Source: Scatophagus argus
Lineage: Eukaryota > Chordata > Actinopteri > Scatophagidae
Assembly: GCF_020382885.2 (NCBI RefSeq)
Contig: NC_058506.1
Coordinates: 19,198,318 to 19,262,317, forward strand
Direction: 5' to 3'
Length of the DNA stretch: 64,000 nt
This document shows positions 13,168 to 26,400 of the stretch, in pieces (position 1 is the first letter of the stretch; every line of letters starts with the position of its first letter). The position numbers were made by a program, and so were the translations under genes. Under the pieces are notes generated by a model. It worked only from the letters and a program-made list of their open reading frames with translations, made no database searches and had not been told where the DNA came from.

Positions 13168-14415
13168 CTAAAAACAGTGTGTGTCTGTGTTTGAGGGGCC
13201 GGCTAGCTTCAGCTCTGCGGGACCAGGACCCGAGAGGTGGGTGGGATCTCTCTCCTCCTGTTCAGGCTTCTCTAGTTTGTTGCTCCTCTCAGTTTCACAA
13301 CAATCTATTTCAACCACCTCCTCCTCCTCCTCCTCCTGCTTAACTTCTTCCTTTACTGCTACTCCTCCCTCTCCGTTCTCTGTCTCGGTTCTCTGCGGTT
13401 CAACTTTTGCTCCTGGAGGAAGAAATTTCCCAAACCTCGTTCCATTCAGATCCTCCTCGAATTTCACCTGGAAAGGTGGCAGCCCCAGCAGGAAGGCCCT
13501 GATCCTGCTTGGGGAGCTCAGGTCTGCAGGTTCCTCCTGGTTCTTCATCTCCACAGCCTGCTCTCCTCCTCCTCCTCCACTTCCTCCGGAACTGGACCGG
13601 TCACATGTGCTGAAGTCCTCGACCTGTTCCGTGCAGCCGGTTCTGGGTCTCTTGCATGACGGCTGATCTGTTCCATTGATCGTTGTCGGACTCGGCTCTG
13701 GTCCCTCTATGCTGGGCCTCTTGGCCATGAAGCGTTTGCTGAGGTTGAGCGGCAGCGCCTGCTCGGGTGGAGGGGTGATAGGAGAGCAGGGGGGCTTGGT
13801 GCTCAGGTCCTGGGACAGAGCCTCAGACAGTCGGCGGGTGAAGGTCTGGAACTGAGACGAGCCCAGACGAGTCCTCATCAGCTGGCACACCTGAACACTG
13901 CAGTCCAGGTTCAAAGGCAGGACCCGGAGAGGGGGCAGAGGAGGCCGGCTCCTGGTGTCTCGACTGCCTGCTCTCTGGGCTCCCTCGTCCACGTTACAAC
14001 CCGAGCAGCGGTTGTGTTGCTGGTGGAACGTGTGGGGCTGAGGCTGAAGCTGGTCCCCGCTGGGATGAGGCGTATCTGGGCTTCCACTTTTGGGCTGGAG
14101 GGTGTAGACGGTCGGATGGTGCTGGGTCGGGTCTTGAGGCGTCACGGCCGAGCTCTCCAGGCCTCTCTGAAGGCTAATGCGGCTCCTGAAGACATCCAGA
14201 GGACACACGCCTTTGATGGGGCTGAATCCGCTCAGAGATCCTCCAACAAAGTGGCGAGGCAGAGTGGAGAGGAGCACACCTGGAGCAGGAGACATGGACT
14301 CCCCAATGTCCGGCTTCAGCTCCTTGGGTTTGGGCTGGAAAGGGAGGAAGGGGGCAGACATGGGTGAGAGATCGGGGGTGAGGGGCATGTTGATGCCCAT
14401 GGCTGGCTGGACAGG
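13168..14415 (-). CDS. arid6: arid6 coding exon 12 (C-terminal regulatory tail)
   Basis: Residues 508-922, one 1248-base exon after the acceptor CCCCGCAG. Pro/Ser-rich, with LPLNLS, the candidate nuclear signal CKRPR, PADLS, VKFE, VKEE and VKQE, and an acidic run coded by a GAG repeat. Ends NTDTHCF, stop TAG. Confidence 0.92.
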   Translation of the reverse strand, partial: PVQPAMGINMPLTPDLSPMSAPFLPFQPKPKELKPDIGESMSPAPGVLLSTLPRHFVGGSLSGFSPIKGVCPLDVFRSRISLQRGLESSAVTPQDPTQHHPTVYTLQPKSGSPDTPHPSGDQLQPQPHTFHQQHNRCSGCNVDEGAQRAGSRDTRSRPPLPPLRVLPLNLDCSVQVCQLMRTRLGSSQFQTFTRRLSEALSQDLSTKPPCSPITPPPEQALPLNLSKRFMAKRPSIEGPEPSPTTINGTDQPSCKRPRTGCTEQVEDFSTCDRSSSGGSGGGGGEQAVEMKNQEEPADLSSPSRIRAFLLGLPPFQVKFEEDLNGTRFGKFLPPGAKVEPQRTETENGEGGVAVKEEVKQEEEEEEVVEIDCCETERSNKLEKPEQEERDPTHLSGPGPAELKLAGPSNTDTHCF

Positions 14416-17400
14416 CTGCGGGGAGGGAGGAGAGAAGAAGAAGAATAAAAAGGAGGTCATGTGAGAGAAAAGATTTCAGTTTGATGACCCAGACTTAGTG
14501 TCTGCTCCATCCCAGCTTGAATTACCATTCATTTTCTCACATTTATTGGGGTGGTGGGAACGTGTGCTGGCTAGCTAATGTTCTGACAGGAATTTAGTAC
14601 TGCAATACAATCACATTACCATTTTTTATAACACTGTAAAACATTATAGTATAGTATAGTTTCACACATTTGAACATTGAAAGTTTCCCCGTGAGCTGTA
14701 ACAAGTCATGTGCTGCAGAGATGAAGCCTGATTTGCTTGTGTTCAATGTTTATCACTGCAACATATTTCACTCCTCAGCCAGCAGGGGGAGCCCCACCTG
14801 TTCTGTCCTCTGCCTCAACTAAATAAAGGTTACACAGTTAGAAGGCCACATCAAGCCTGCAGGCATACAGTTAGATTACAGGTGGTTGCAGTATCACCTT
14901 ACTGTAAAATACATCAGTTAATCTAACTTTCCCAGCAGTACAGTAGAATCTGAGGGGTTACCCTTGGTGTGCTGCTGGGTACTGGTCCACCTCCACCTCT
15001 GGCTGGAGACAGAGGACTCTGTGGCTGGGACTCAGCTGCCGCTGCTTTGGCTTTGGCCTGCTGCTGAGCCAGCAGCTTCGCCTGAGCGATCAGCGTGGCC
15101 TTGTTGCGAGTACCCGGTGGCCGGCCTCGACCTCTCTTCACCACCACGGTGCCATTCGGGTTCACGACCTGCTCAGAGAGAAGCAGGTGATTTATCTTTA
15201 AGCCTGTAATAGTTTCACGTCTTTAGGAGGGTTTATGTTGTTTTTATTCTTCTTTGTGTTGCTACTACGGCACTTTCTCGTAACTTATTATTATATAGTT
15301 TAGTTATACGGTTTTACTTTTTAGAGCTAAGACTAAAGGAATAGAATGTATATTAATTGTGAATGTCGCTGCATTTGACCCTTCCTAAATCCATTATATA
15401 AGATCATCGCCATCCTTCTACACAGACAATTTACAGTTTTCTGCCACTTACAGTACGAGGAGGAGGAGGAGGAGGAGGAGGAGCAGGGGTTGTGATCTTT
15501 TTCTTGGGCCCTGGTTTTCTGCCTCTTGGGAGGGGTTTCCTTCCTCTTATCCCTCTGGGTTTAGGAGGCATAGGGGATTCTGGGATTTTGAATTCTGCTC
15601 CTCCTGCTCTGAGGTGCTCCTCATAAGGAAGCATCAGCCTGAGGCACACAAACACAGAGTTACATGACACTTAGTGCTTGGCACCTTTTGTAGCTTACAT
15701 CTATAATTTCAAGCTCTTTTTTATTGTCTACCTCTCGTAGTGTCTCCTTGTGCAGGTAGCAGCGCTGGTGCTGCCAGGACATCCTCCCAGCTCGTTATAA
15801 ACCACTTTCCAGAGACGGTCCAAAGTCACCTGCAACCCATACACACACACAGACACAAAACATGAAGATGATCAGCTCTGTGTGTGAACTACCATTCAGA
15901 AAAAAAGAGATATTCTACGAAACAATTCCAGTAAGAAACAAGCTAACTTCATTTAGAGTCAATTTCTTCTGCTTGTATTATTTCACTGTGCAGTTCTATA
16001 GGGTATGTGGGTTGTGCTCAAATTCAAACTAAATGTGTGTTTGTGTGTGGGGTCATGTTGAAACAATTACATACATTATGCAGTGTGTCATTAGGGGCGT
16101 AACACCATGTTGTATAATACAGTATTGTTCAGTACAAGGCTCAGTTCAGTACAGCGACTGAGATGAATGGCTGTACAGGCCTTTTGTTTTGAACAGTGCA
16201 GCGCTGAGCTGAAACTGAACCACCCGTTTCTGTTCTGCTTTGTAAAGCTGCTTTAGCTGTTAGTTTATTTGCTGAGAAATGACTGATTGTTTCAGTCAGA
16301 AATCCCATGTTTCATTCTGAAGAGACAAGCACTAGTTTATGCAACAGCTAATTAAAAAAGTCTCATTGTCAGTTCCTCCGGAAGTCAAACTGTTCTGCTT
16401 AGCTAACGGCAGAGCGGGCTCAATCTCGCGTGTAATTCTAAGCAAGACAACAAATAAGAATCTACCTATCCCTTTAAATTAAAAGGTCAGATGAGCTAAA
16501 TTAACTGAAGCAGCTTGGTGCGACTCACCTTTTTGTAGCCTCCGAGTCGTTTTACCACAGAATACATGAGGAAGAGGTCAACTGAGGGCAGAGAGGACAG
16601 ACGGGTAAAAATGAGACATGCAAATATGACACACAGAAGGTAAAAGTGCAAATAATGCTGTAATCCTTCAACAAAACACCCAGTTTGACTAAACAAATGC
16701 GATAAAACCAGTCTCCAAGACACAAATCTTCTCTCCTGCATCTGACGTACTTGTGTTTTTACAATTTCAGCTCTACAAATGTGGGTTTAACCGCTGCTTT
16801 ACAACAAGACGAAAAAAGATCAGATGAAAGTTTAACAATCCTGAGGGACAAACAGCAACTCATGTCATAATTTTAGCTGGCGAACAGTCATATGTTGAAC
16901 CTGCTGGCAGCTCGCTGTTTAAAACCTATTGTAAGTTCTTCAAAACATTTTTCATTTTTTTTTAAAAAGCAGTCAAGATCCTTAGATATGAAAAAATAAC
17001 CAACAATAACCATTCAACAGATGTAACACTTCACCAAAACAGTTTAAGCAACATCTGGATGTGTAAACAAAACAGCTAACAAGTTCCTCGTATCAACGTA
17101 AAAGCGGACGATACGTCAATGTGTTTCTACAGCTCCCAAGTGGTGAAAAAGAAAATCTGTTAATGGTGGTTTAAATTCATTCTCTGAGGCTGATGAATTG
17201 TAAAACAGCATTGAACAGGAGAGATACGATGTGAAGCCTGAACACAAAGACACAAGTGATAAAGAAACCAGTCGAGCAGGAGTTCTGAGGTGCAGCCGCT
17301 CGTGTGCTGACAGAACGACTGCCGCACTTTCTGCTGTGTGAGCTTTATGTGATCACTTTTAGATTCCAACATTTTATTTCTGTGCATGACAGGGGAGGAA

Positions 17401-20400
17401 ATGAAGACCTGATGTTCTCTCATTCCTTAAAAAAACAAACAAAAAAAAGCACAAGAAAGAGAAAAAGAAGAGGACACAAAGACACAGAAGGACAGAGAGA
17501 AAAGACGAGGGAGACTCACTCTTCTTGAAACCGAGGTTGGGGACTTTGTGGATGGGCGAGCCGTGGCGATCCATGAAGGCGAAGAGCTGATCGAGGAACA
17601 GCTGTTCTTCGGGATGAGGGAGCCAGCTGCCCTCACAGCCAGCCTCCACACTGCCCATCACGTTCTCCTGAGAGGGACACCAGCAACACACAGAGCGAAA
17701 AGACAGAAATATCAACCGGTTATTGAACTTATTATTAATCTTCTATTAATATCCATGTAGGAGCCAGGAACTTTCACTCAGGTGTTGCAGGATGGAGGAA
17801 CAAATAGTTTTATGAGCACTAAGCTGGGTAAACGCTGCAGTGCGTATTGGTGAAATGTTAGACTGTATGGAGATTTATGGACAATGGTTCCAGCCCCTCA
17901 GCGGCTGAGGACACCTTTAAATTACGAACTGACATTGTTTACACTAAAATGTTGTATTTTTATAGCCACATGTTCCATCTATCCATCCATTTTCTATACC
18001 ACTTATCCGTCAGGGTCGCGGGGGAGCTGGAGCCTATCCCAGCTGACTACGGGCGAGAGGCGGGGTTCACCCTGGACTGGTCGCCAGTCAATCGCAGGGC
18101 CGACACACAAAGACAGACAACCACACACTCTCACACTCTCACCTAGGGGCAATTTAGAGTAGCCAATCAACCTAATGTGCATGATTTTGGTATTGTGGGA
18201 GGAAGCCGGAGTACCCGGAGAAAACCCACGCAGGCACAAGGAGAACATGCAAACTCCACACAGAAGGGCCCAAAAAACAGGATCTGTTTCCAATGTTAAC
18301 GATGTCTATTAACTGTTGTGTCTAGGATGTTACTGAAGAATGTGATTAATATATTCCAATTGCTCTTAAAATATACACAAAATTTATGGGTTAAATTGGG
18401 TTAAATTGCCTTCTTGGTGTTAGACTAGATGATTGGCCTAAATTTAAACTTCCCATTTAAACATCAGGAAAATCATGAGGGACCATCAAGAATGTCCACA
18501 GTGTTAGCATGCTAACATTTGTTAATTAGGAGTAAACATGAAGCACAGCTGAGGCTGATGGGAGTGTCACTAGTTTGGCAGGTATGTGGTAATAAACTAC
18601 AGTTCATCCAAATAAACATGAGAGTCCATCCTTTAGTTGTTGAGATATTTCAGAAGGAGCTACACTGCTGGCATAGCATTCTGTCATGAAAGATACATGA
18701 AGTGCGCTGTTAAATTAAATTTTAATCAATCTTGTATTTCTGCCCGATAACTGCACTAATAACCTAAAAAAAAAACTTATTCTCGATTAAATTATAATGC
18801 ATTCATTTGTCTGTTTTTCATCTGTTCAACAACACTCACTCAGAGACATGTAATTAGCAGTTTTAAGGCTGTCTGACTCTCACAATTTGTCTGCTGTATC
18901 TGTTTTAAATGAAATGGGTCTGCTGTTGAACTAGTTCAGACTGGAGCCCAAACTGGCCCTCAACCAGTCAGATCTGGTTTGGTGTCGACTGAGACAGACA
19001 GCCATAAGTTTACAGAGGGATGACCCCTGCTGGAACCCCGCTGGACATCCAGGAACAGATTTAACCCCCCCCCCCCTTTCAGAGAGAGGTTTTAGTTTCA
19101 TAAGAACTTGAATGAACACATACATTTGTCCACATGAAGCATCTTTGTACAAAATTTATACAGAAAGAAAAAAACAAACTACAAACCACAGAAAGAACAA
19201 ACCTTCATCCTCTCGATCCAGGACTCTGACTGGCTGGAGTTTGGCGAGTCTTTGCCGTCCCGACCTCTCCTCTTTCGAGGTCGTCCTCGAAGACTGAGAG
19301 ACGGACATCCTGCAGACAGACAGCATGCAAAATGATTTGAAGGATACAAGGAAAAAGTCAGAGTCACAAATAACTGATTTAACGAAACATTTATTTTTTT
19401 CCTGGTATTCACGACTTTAAAGCTTCACATCCTTTGAATCTGTCTTTATGCAGGAGTTAAACAAACAGCAGTGTCTTTATCATAAAATGTGGGATCTGTA
19501 CCATGTAATGCAAATGAGTCTTCATTTTATTTTGAAAGAGACTCAATACTTCTTCTTAATTATTCAACTTCCATTGAATCTTCCAGTCCAGATTTTCAGG
19601 TTAAAAGATACTTTAATACTGGGTTTAATTAGGTTGAAAGTCATTTCTATCTAGGTTACACATAAACGTTTGTAAATGATTAATCATTTCAGTCATTTTT
19701 TTTTAAACAGAAGAGCCAAACATTTCCCGCTTCCAGCTTCTTAAATGTAAGGATTTGCTGCTTTTCTTTGTCAGTAAAGACAGTAAATAAAGAGTCTTTG
19801 GGTTTTGGACTGTTGGTTGGACAAAAAAAGAAATGTGAAGACGTCACTTGCGGCTCTGGGAAACGGACTTTTCGGATCTGTGGACTGGTTTGACTGAATC
19901 ACTTACTGAACTGCCAGGAGAAGCTGGTGTTGCTCTCCAATGTCGGGTGGCTGAAGGTGTCCCTGCAGTACATAAGCCGGGTGTTGGGCAGCGCCTTGAC
20001 GCCGCCCAGGGCCAGCAGGTGGGGGTCCTGCAGCCCTGGCCCGCTCGCTCTGTCCTGGATGCGTCTCTGCAGGGAGCGAAAGCGGCAGTACTGCGGGTAG
20101 CTGAGCACTTTGATGCCCTGAGCCTCCACCGAGTCGTCTGAGACAAAAACAGGGGAGACAGACGTGAGCTAAACGTCCTCCTGTGGTAAATTAAATCATA
20201 AGGTCGGTAATATGGCCCGACACTCTGTTACTGGAGCAAAGTTTCCTCTAAAGTCCTCCTCAACTGGCTGTCTTTATGTTAAAGTTAAAAGCCGCTGATG
20301 TTTAATACACTAATGTGTGATGATGCAGGATATGAACACAACAAACGTGTTTTATGGTATAATTTGAAGTAATGAGCTCTTTATACAATACAAAGTCCAC

Positions 20401-23400
20401 GACACAGGGTGTTGTTCCTTTCAGAACTGCATACAGACATTTGATGGAATGAAAACTGCCGATGATAATAAAACCAGCTGATCACAGAGCTGTGGCAAAA
20501 CGAGTATAATTAGCAGCGGATGTTTGTCCTGCAGCTGGAAGAATCAGCTCTGCGATTCCTTTATGTTACATTACAAAACTGCTCCATTACTTGATCAAAC
20601 ATGGCCACCCCGTTAGTCACAAGCAGCACATGTCACTCTAAATCCAACAGTTCAGCACTTCATGTGTTAAAAGTCAAGAGATATCTGCTCCACTCTGCTC
20701 CACTCTGCTCCAATGATTTCAGGACGGATTAACACAGACAACATCTCATTTCTTATTTTCAGTGTTTTGTAACTACAGTGTTTCACAAACTAAACACTTC
20801 CTCCTTGTTAACCAACAGAATAATTTCAAACTCACCACTCTGCTACTTTGAATTATTTGCTGATTAATTCTGTACTCCACACACTGATGCGTTTAGTTTT
20901 AAATGATCCTACATCGCAGTGTCTGAAATCACTTTGGGCATGTTTGATTGGTGTGTTTCTCACTCTCTGTTTTGTCTCTGAGCGTCTCGCTGTTCTTGCC
21001 GGCCGAGTTGCTGTCATTATCTTCGCTGCATTGCAGAGGTTTGTGGAGGCCGTTGGCCCCGCACGGCGCCGACTTCAGGATGCTGCTCCAACCTGCCGGC
21101 TGCGCACACGACCATCGCACCAGGTCCTCCACCCGCACCACCATCTTTCTGGACACCGCCAGAACCTCATCCTAAAACACACAGAAGGGTTCGTTCCACA
21201 ATCAGACTTCCATTTAGTCAGAGGGTGTCTGAGTTAAAGAAACTCTTAACGCAAGGTCAACTTCTGCGCATTTTATGGGTAAAAAAAAAAAATCATAATT
21301 TTTCTTTACAGTTAACAACAATCAGCAGTGACTTCTGTTTGTGATATTCCTCTGTGAAGTATTTAAAACTGACCAATTAGGTTTGGTTTGCTTCAGGAGT
21401 TACAGAACACAACTCCCATATGGCTGAAAGCGATGAATGCGCAGCAAAATGAGGCCGATATGTGAAAGCATGAAAAGGAACACAAAAGTGAAACTAAACT
21501 CTCAACCAGAGAGATTCAGGTAGAAGCTACAAAGCGCCTTTAAAAACAGATCTTCCTCTTCGGCTGTTCACTCAGCTCGAGGGTGACACTCGTCTACAAA
21601 AACAAAGAAAAGGAAAAACCACAGCTAGCTAATGAAAAACATTCAAACTTAACAATAAGGGAAGATAAAATTAAATTAAAATAAGTAACATGTAAAAATA
21701 ATGTAAGTTATTATTGAATAAGCTAAAGAAGTTAAGTACACATCCACTTATGCAACAACTACAAGCAGAGTTTGGGAGGTTTAAGATAAAATTTCAGAAA
21801 TGTCCAAAAGCTATAAAAGTACTGATTAAGTCAAGTGCATGAAAATTTTAATTAATCTCTAAATATCTGGATACTGAATACATCCTGCTCATTCATATTC
21901 AAGAACAAACCGTATGACACGAGTCTTGATATTTTCATGAGAACATAAGAAGAACAGCCCGTCAGTCACAGGTGTGGCTGAAAAACCGACAGAAGCAGTA
22001 ATTTTTAAAAAACATTTCACAATATTTAAAAAAGTGCTTGAATGTTGTCTTCAATGATTTATTTACCGTTTAAAAGGTAAAAAAACAATATTTCCAAAAT
22101 TGAGCATCAGTTAGACCCTGATGTGTTTTTACTCATTTTCTTTCTCATGATCAATATTTTTTTTATTATTATTTTTGATAAAGTCTCATCTGTGGTTGAT
22201 AATTACACACCTGCATCTCTCTGTAGCTTCTGCTAAGACTTCTATACATAAGTACAGCTTTAAATGCAGGACCTTTTCCTGTAATGGGGGATTTTTGCAT
22301 TGTTTGAAGACTTCTTTCATCACTGCATGTAACGCAACGCAAGAGGGATAAAATGAGAAATGAAGAAACTATGACTCTGACAAGACATTATTTCATGCAT
22401 CTGAAAACAACTGACAAAGTACAGCTGTTTAAAGCGCTGTTTACGCCGAGTGAACTTTAAAAAAAAACAAAAACAATACAAAACAAAACATGACAAGTGG
22501 TTTAACTCAAAACTCATGCAATGTGCATTTTAGGGTCTTCCACAAATCTCAGAACAGAAAGTCTAACTAAATGACCTTTCGGTTTGTGTCTGCTTGACTG
22601 CTGTCATGACTTTAATGGCTCCTGGCAGCTCGAGTGAAGCAGCCAATTAAAACTGTTGTGTTTTTGTCATTTTATCTGCTCACAGCAGGAATCTGCACAG
22701 AGGAGCTAAACGTTTTACCGGTGATTTTTCATAACTCATTAATATTTCCTCACGTACAATGTTCCTCTTACAAGCTAATAAAGTTTTTCTTCTCCTTTCC
22801 ATACATGTGCAACACGGGCTCTGCATTCAGATCTTATTTACTGATATGTTACACAGAAAAGAAGGCCTGCAGCTCGTTTATGCCTGTAGTTTTAGTAAAT
22901 ATTGTGCTAAACTGAAAAACCGTGCTGCGAGTAATCTGCACCAGGCTCAGTAAATCCTGTCCAGCGACTCTTGAAAGCCTTTCCTTTAGGTTTCCCTGAA
23001 TACAAAACAGTTGACGCGTGTGAAAAACTGAGCCATCGATCGTCCAGTTTAAAGTGGAGCTGAAGCTGCTGACGTCTCCTCCCATACCAGTTTGTCAGCT
23101 GTGATCCAGCTCAGTCCTCGAGGCAGAGACAACAGGGGCCAACCCCCTGAAAAAGCTCCACCTCCTCCGGACTGCAGCCAGGTGGGAACTCCTCACATTC
23201 CTGCTCCCATAGCGCTCAGGTGTGAGCTCATTAACGCTACAAAAGGGCCGAAGAGTCCTCACACAAAGTGGCTCTAAACGAGTCATGATTATTTTTAAAA
23301 TTCAAATATCCACCGACTGTCAAGTGTTACCCTCCTACACTCTTGATATTGTTAACAAAACCCTCTTGTGACAAAGATGTGACGCCAGATTTCAGATGGT

Positions 23401-26400
23401 CAGCCTTACATAAAAGTGAGAAAATATAATCTTATTAAAAGCCCTTTTCAGACGTGGAATAAGTAACGCTGCAGGCTTCATTTATCTGTTAAAGTGAGCG
23501 CATTCTGTCAGACAGAGGCGTCTTTTATGCCGCTTATGGATTCATTCAGACAGACCAGCATTTTCTACAGAAAGACACATTGTCTGCACATAACGTCTCA
23601 TTGGTGATATTACAGCACTGTCAAAATGAAAACAAGCGCGGTGTTTAATATCTGTGGTCGGTGTATTGAACGTGTTGCTGTCACCTTCACCTAGGTCAGA
23701 CATCCTTCAGTTCAGACTTGATCTCGCCGATGTGTCACAGAAATTAGTGTTTGTGACTTTTACATTGAAATGACTTTTGTGATTACTGAGACACTGAGGC
23801 TGCCATGTTGACATCAGAGGTTTGATGCCACTCTCAGATCTAAATATGAAGCTACAGCCATTAGCTTGTTAGCTTAGCTTAGCACCAAGCCTGGAAACAA
23901 ATTAACCTGTGATATCTCGTTATTTGTTTAATCCATTCAAAAGTGTATCCGAAAAGCTCACGTTTCTGACACACATTATGTTACAGATCACAGGTTTTGT
24001 TCCCATTAATGACTGCTGAACGCAAGCAAGTCAAAACCGACCAACTTTTATACAAAGATATTTCAAGATCAACACTTGAAACTCTTCATAGAAAAAGAAA
24101 CTGGGTAAGGACTCCTGTTTTTTTTGTTTTTTGTTTAAAAAAAAAAAAAAAAAAAATCAGAAAGCTCATTTTTCCTGCAGGAACATTTCAAACCTCTACA
24201 GAGACCTCAAAAGTGGAATATTTAAGTTCAAAAAGTGGAAAATTGGTTTCAGACAAGTCATAGGATTTTCATTTTGGGTAATACATCAGTCGTGTTCCCA
24301 AAGGGGGGCTGTCATGTGAAGCATGAGCCGCAGTCTGCATGTGAATAGTGTTAATGAAAAACACTCAGCAGACACATCTGATACTTCTTCGCTTACTGTA
24401 TTCACGTCAAATCACTGTTTTCTAGCACATTTTTCTAGCACTTAAGCACATTGAGTTTTTTTTTTCTTTTCAAATTAAGCAGATCATTAAATAACACCGT
24501 CTTTGCAAGCAGAGTGAGATGTTCTAGCAGCAGGAAAAAGACAAAAAGAAGGTCAGATTGAGACACTTTTCCACTTTGAAGGTTAACCTGTTTAGACTCT
24601 AAACATGTTTGGATAAAATGAGGCAGCGTTCATGTGACCAGGTTATTAATAGATGTTCTTTAAGCAGATTATATTAACAAGAAGTTCATTCCTGTTGCAA
24701 GTGCACAGGAATTACAGAGGAACATTACTGCCTAATGTTTTTAGAGGTAGTGAGTGACTCAAATGCTTTATCCAAGTATCATTTTTAAGGTACTTCATTT
24801 GAACATTTCCATATGATGCTACTTAATACTAAAACATTTCAGATGGCAATAATGTATATTTTACCTCATTACATTTATTTGGTACCTTTGCAGATTCAAA
24901 TTAATACAACAAATAAATTATGACGCAGAATAATTTTGTCACAACTACTGCAGAAATTCCTGAGTTATGGCTAAAAATGTGTCACAGTGACTCTGACCAC
25001 CAAAGTCTAATCAGTACATTTTTGAGTCCAAGTGGAGGTTTGTGCTAAATTTGAAGAAATTCCCTCCAGGCATCCCGAGATACCATGAGGAAATGACGGA
25101 CCATCCAAAACCATTTTGCCTTCGGCACATCGGTCCAATATAAACTGATATTAGACACCACATTTAATTTAAATCCAACTGAATGAAGAGCATATTACAG
25201 AAAATAAGCAGTGTCCCAAAGACATTTATATGAACAAATGGGAGAGTAAAGAACTGACTGAAGTATTCTCCCATACAGACATGAACTCCTATTTGCCAGA
25301 GGAACCGGTCGCCCCCCCATGACCTTTGACCCACCTCTCCGTGCTCCCTGGTCCGTCCTTTTGGCGTGTCCTCAGGCAGGAAGTAGAGTCTGGTGCTGGC
25401 CAGCAGGTGGTGTCGTGTCTGGTCCTCCCATAGTAAGGTCACCTGCACATGAAAAAGAAGAAGACAGAAGGTTTAAAAAGCAGATGAGTTTGCCCCTTAA
25501 AGACAACACTGTGCGAGTGTGAACTGAAGTGGAGTGGAGCAGACTGTGCAGCTCTGGAGGTCAGACGTTTCAACAATGCTGTTGCTCTTCCACGAGTTTT
25601 TTTTTTTCTTTGGTTTTATTTATTCACTCAGAAAGAGCACACACACTGAAACACCTGCCTCACCTTCAGTCACACCTGATCACCTCTTTCAGTAAACCAG
25701 ATTCTGCTGCTGGAGATTCTCCAGTCCATTCAAAAACAGTTCTTCTGTAGAGAAATCAGATTGAGAAGCCAAACTATTCTCTTCTCTGACAGATTTAGCA
25801 AAAATTTTAGAATGACTGACAACTAATCCATTCAGCACGATGCTCATTACGTCAAGTTAGAAAACTGGAAGTTAAGTTCTAAATATTAAGTTCAATATAA
25901 ATGTCTATGTTTGAACTTACTTCTGCAGTCAGTAATATTTCACTGCCTGTTTGTACAAACTGAATAATTCAAAAGCTGAGAACCTCTCGCGTCTTTATGT
26001 GGTGGTGCTGTTTTAACGGAGGCCTTCCCAGTCTTCTCTGGCTTGTTGACGCCTCGTTACAGGTTACAGATTTCTGTGTTGAGATCAGTGGCCTGCAGCC
26101 ACTTATCTTTGGGGTTAACTCAGGTTTCCTGGCTCGCTTTTAATCTTTTTAATCACACTGCTGGAAAAACCGAGTCATAATTCCTACAGGACCCTGACGG
26201 GGACAAACGCACTGGCTTCACAATAAGGTGAAAAGTGACGAAGAGGAACAGACATTTTTATAGGTCCGTAGAATCACTTTGCTGCTCCATACATCGGCTA
26301 GACAGTGGAAGAGCATAAAATACTGAGAGAGAATTGAGTTACTGTGCTGCATGGACTCTTCCAACAGTCACTTCCGCACAAAGCAGTGGTATACTGGCGG

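Noticed and set aside
13181..13666. Plus-strand frame of 161 codons rich in Ser/Pro
   Set aside because: Antisense shadow of arid6 exon 12; its low complexity mirrors the GAG/GGA-rich coding strand.
14014..14464. Two plus-strand frames of 95 and 117 codons
   Set aside because: Antisense to arid6 exon 12, with no family resemblance.
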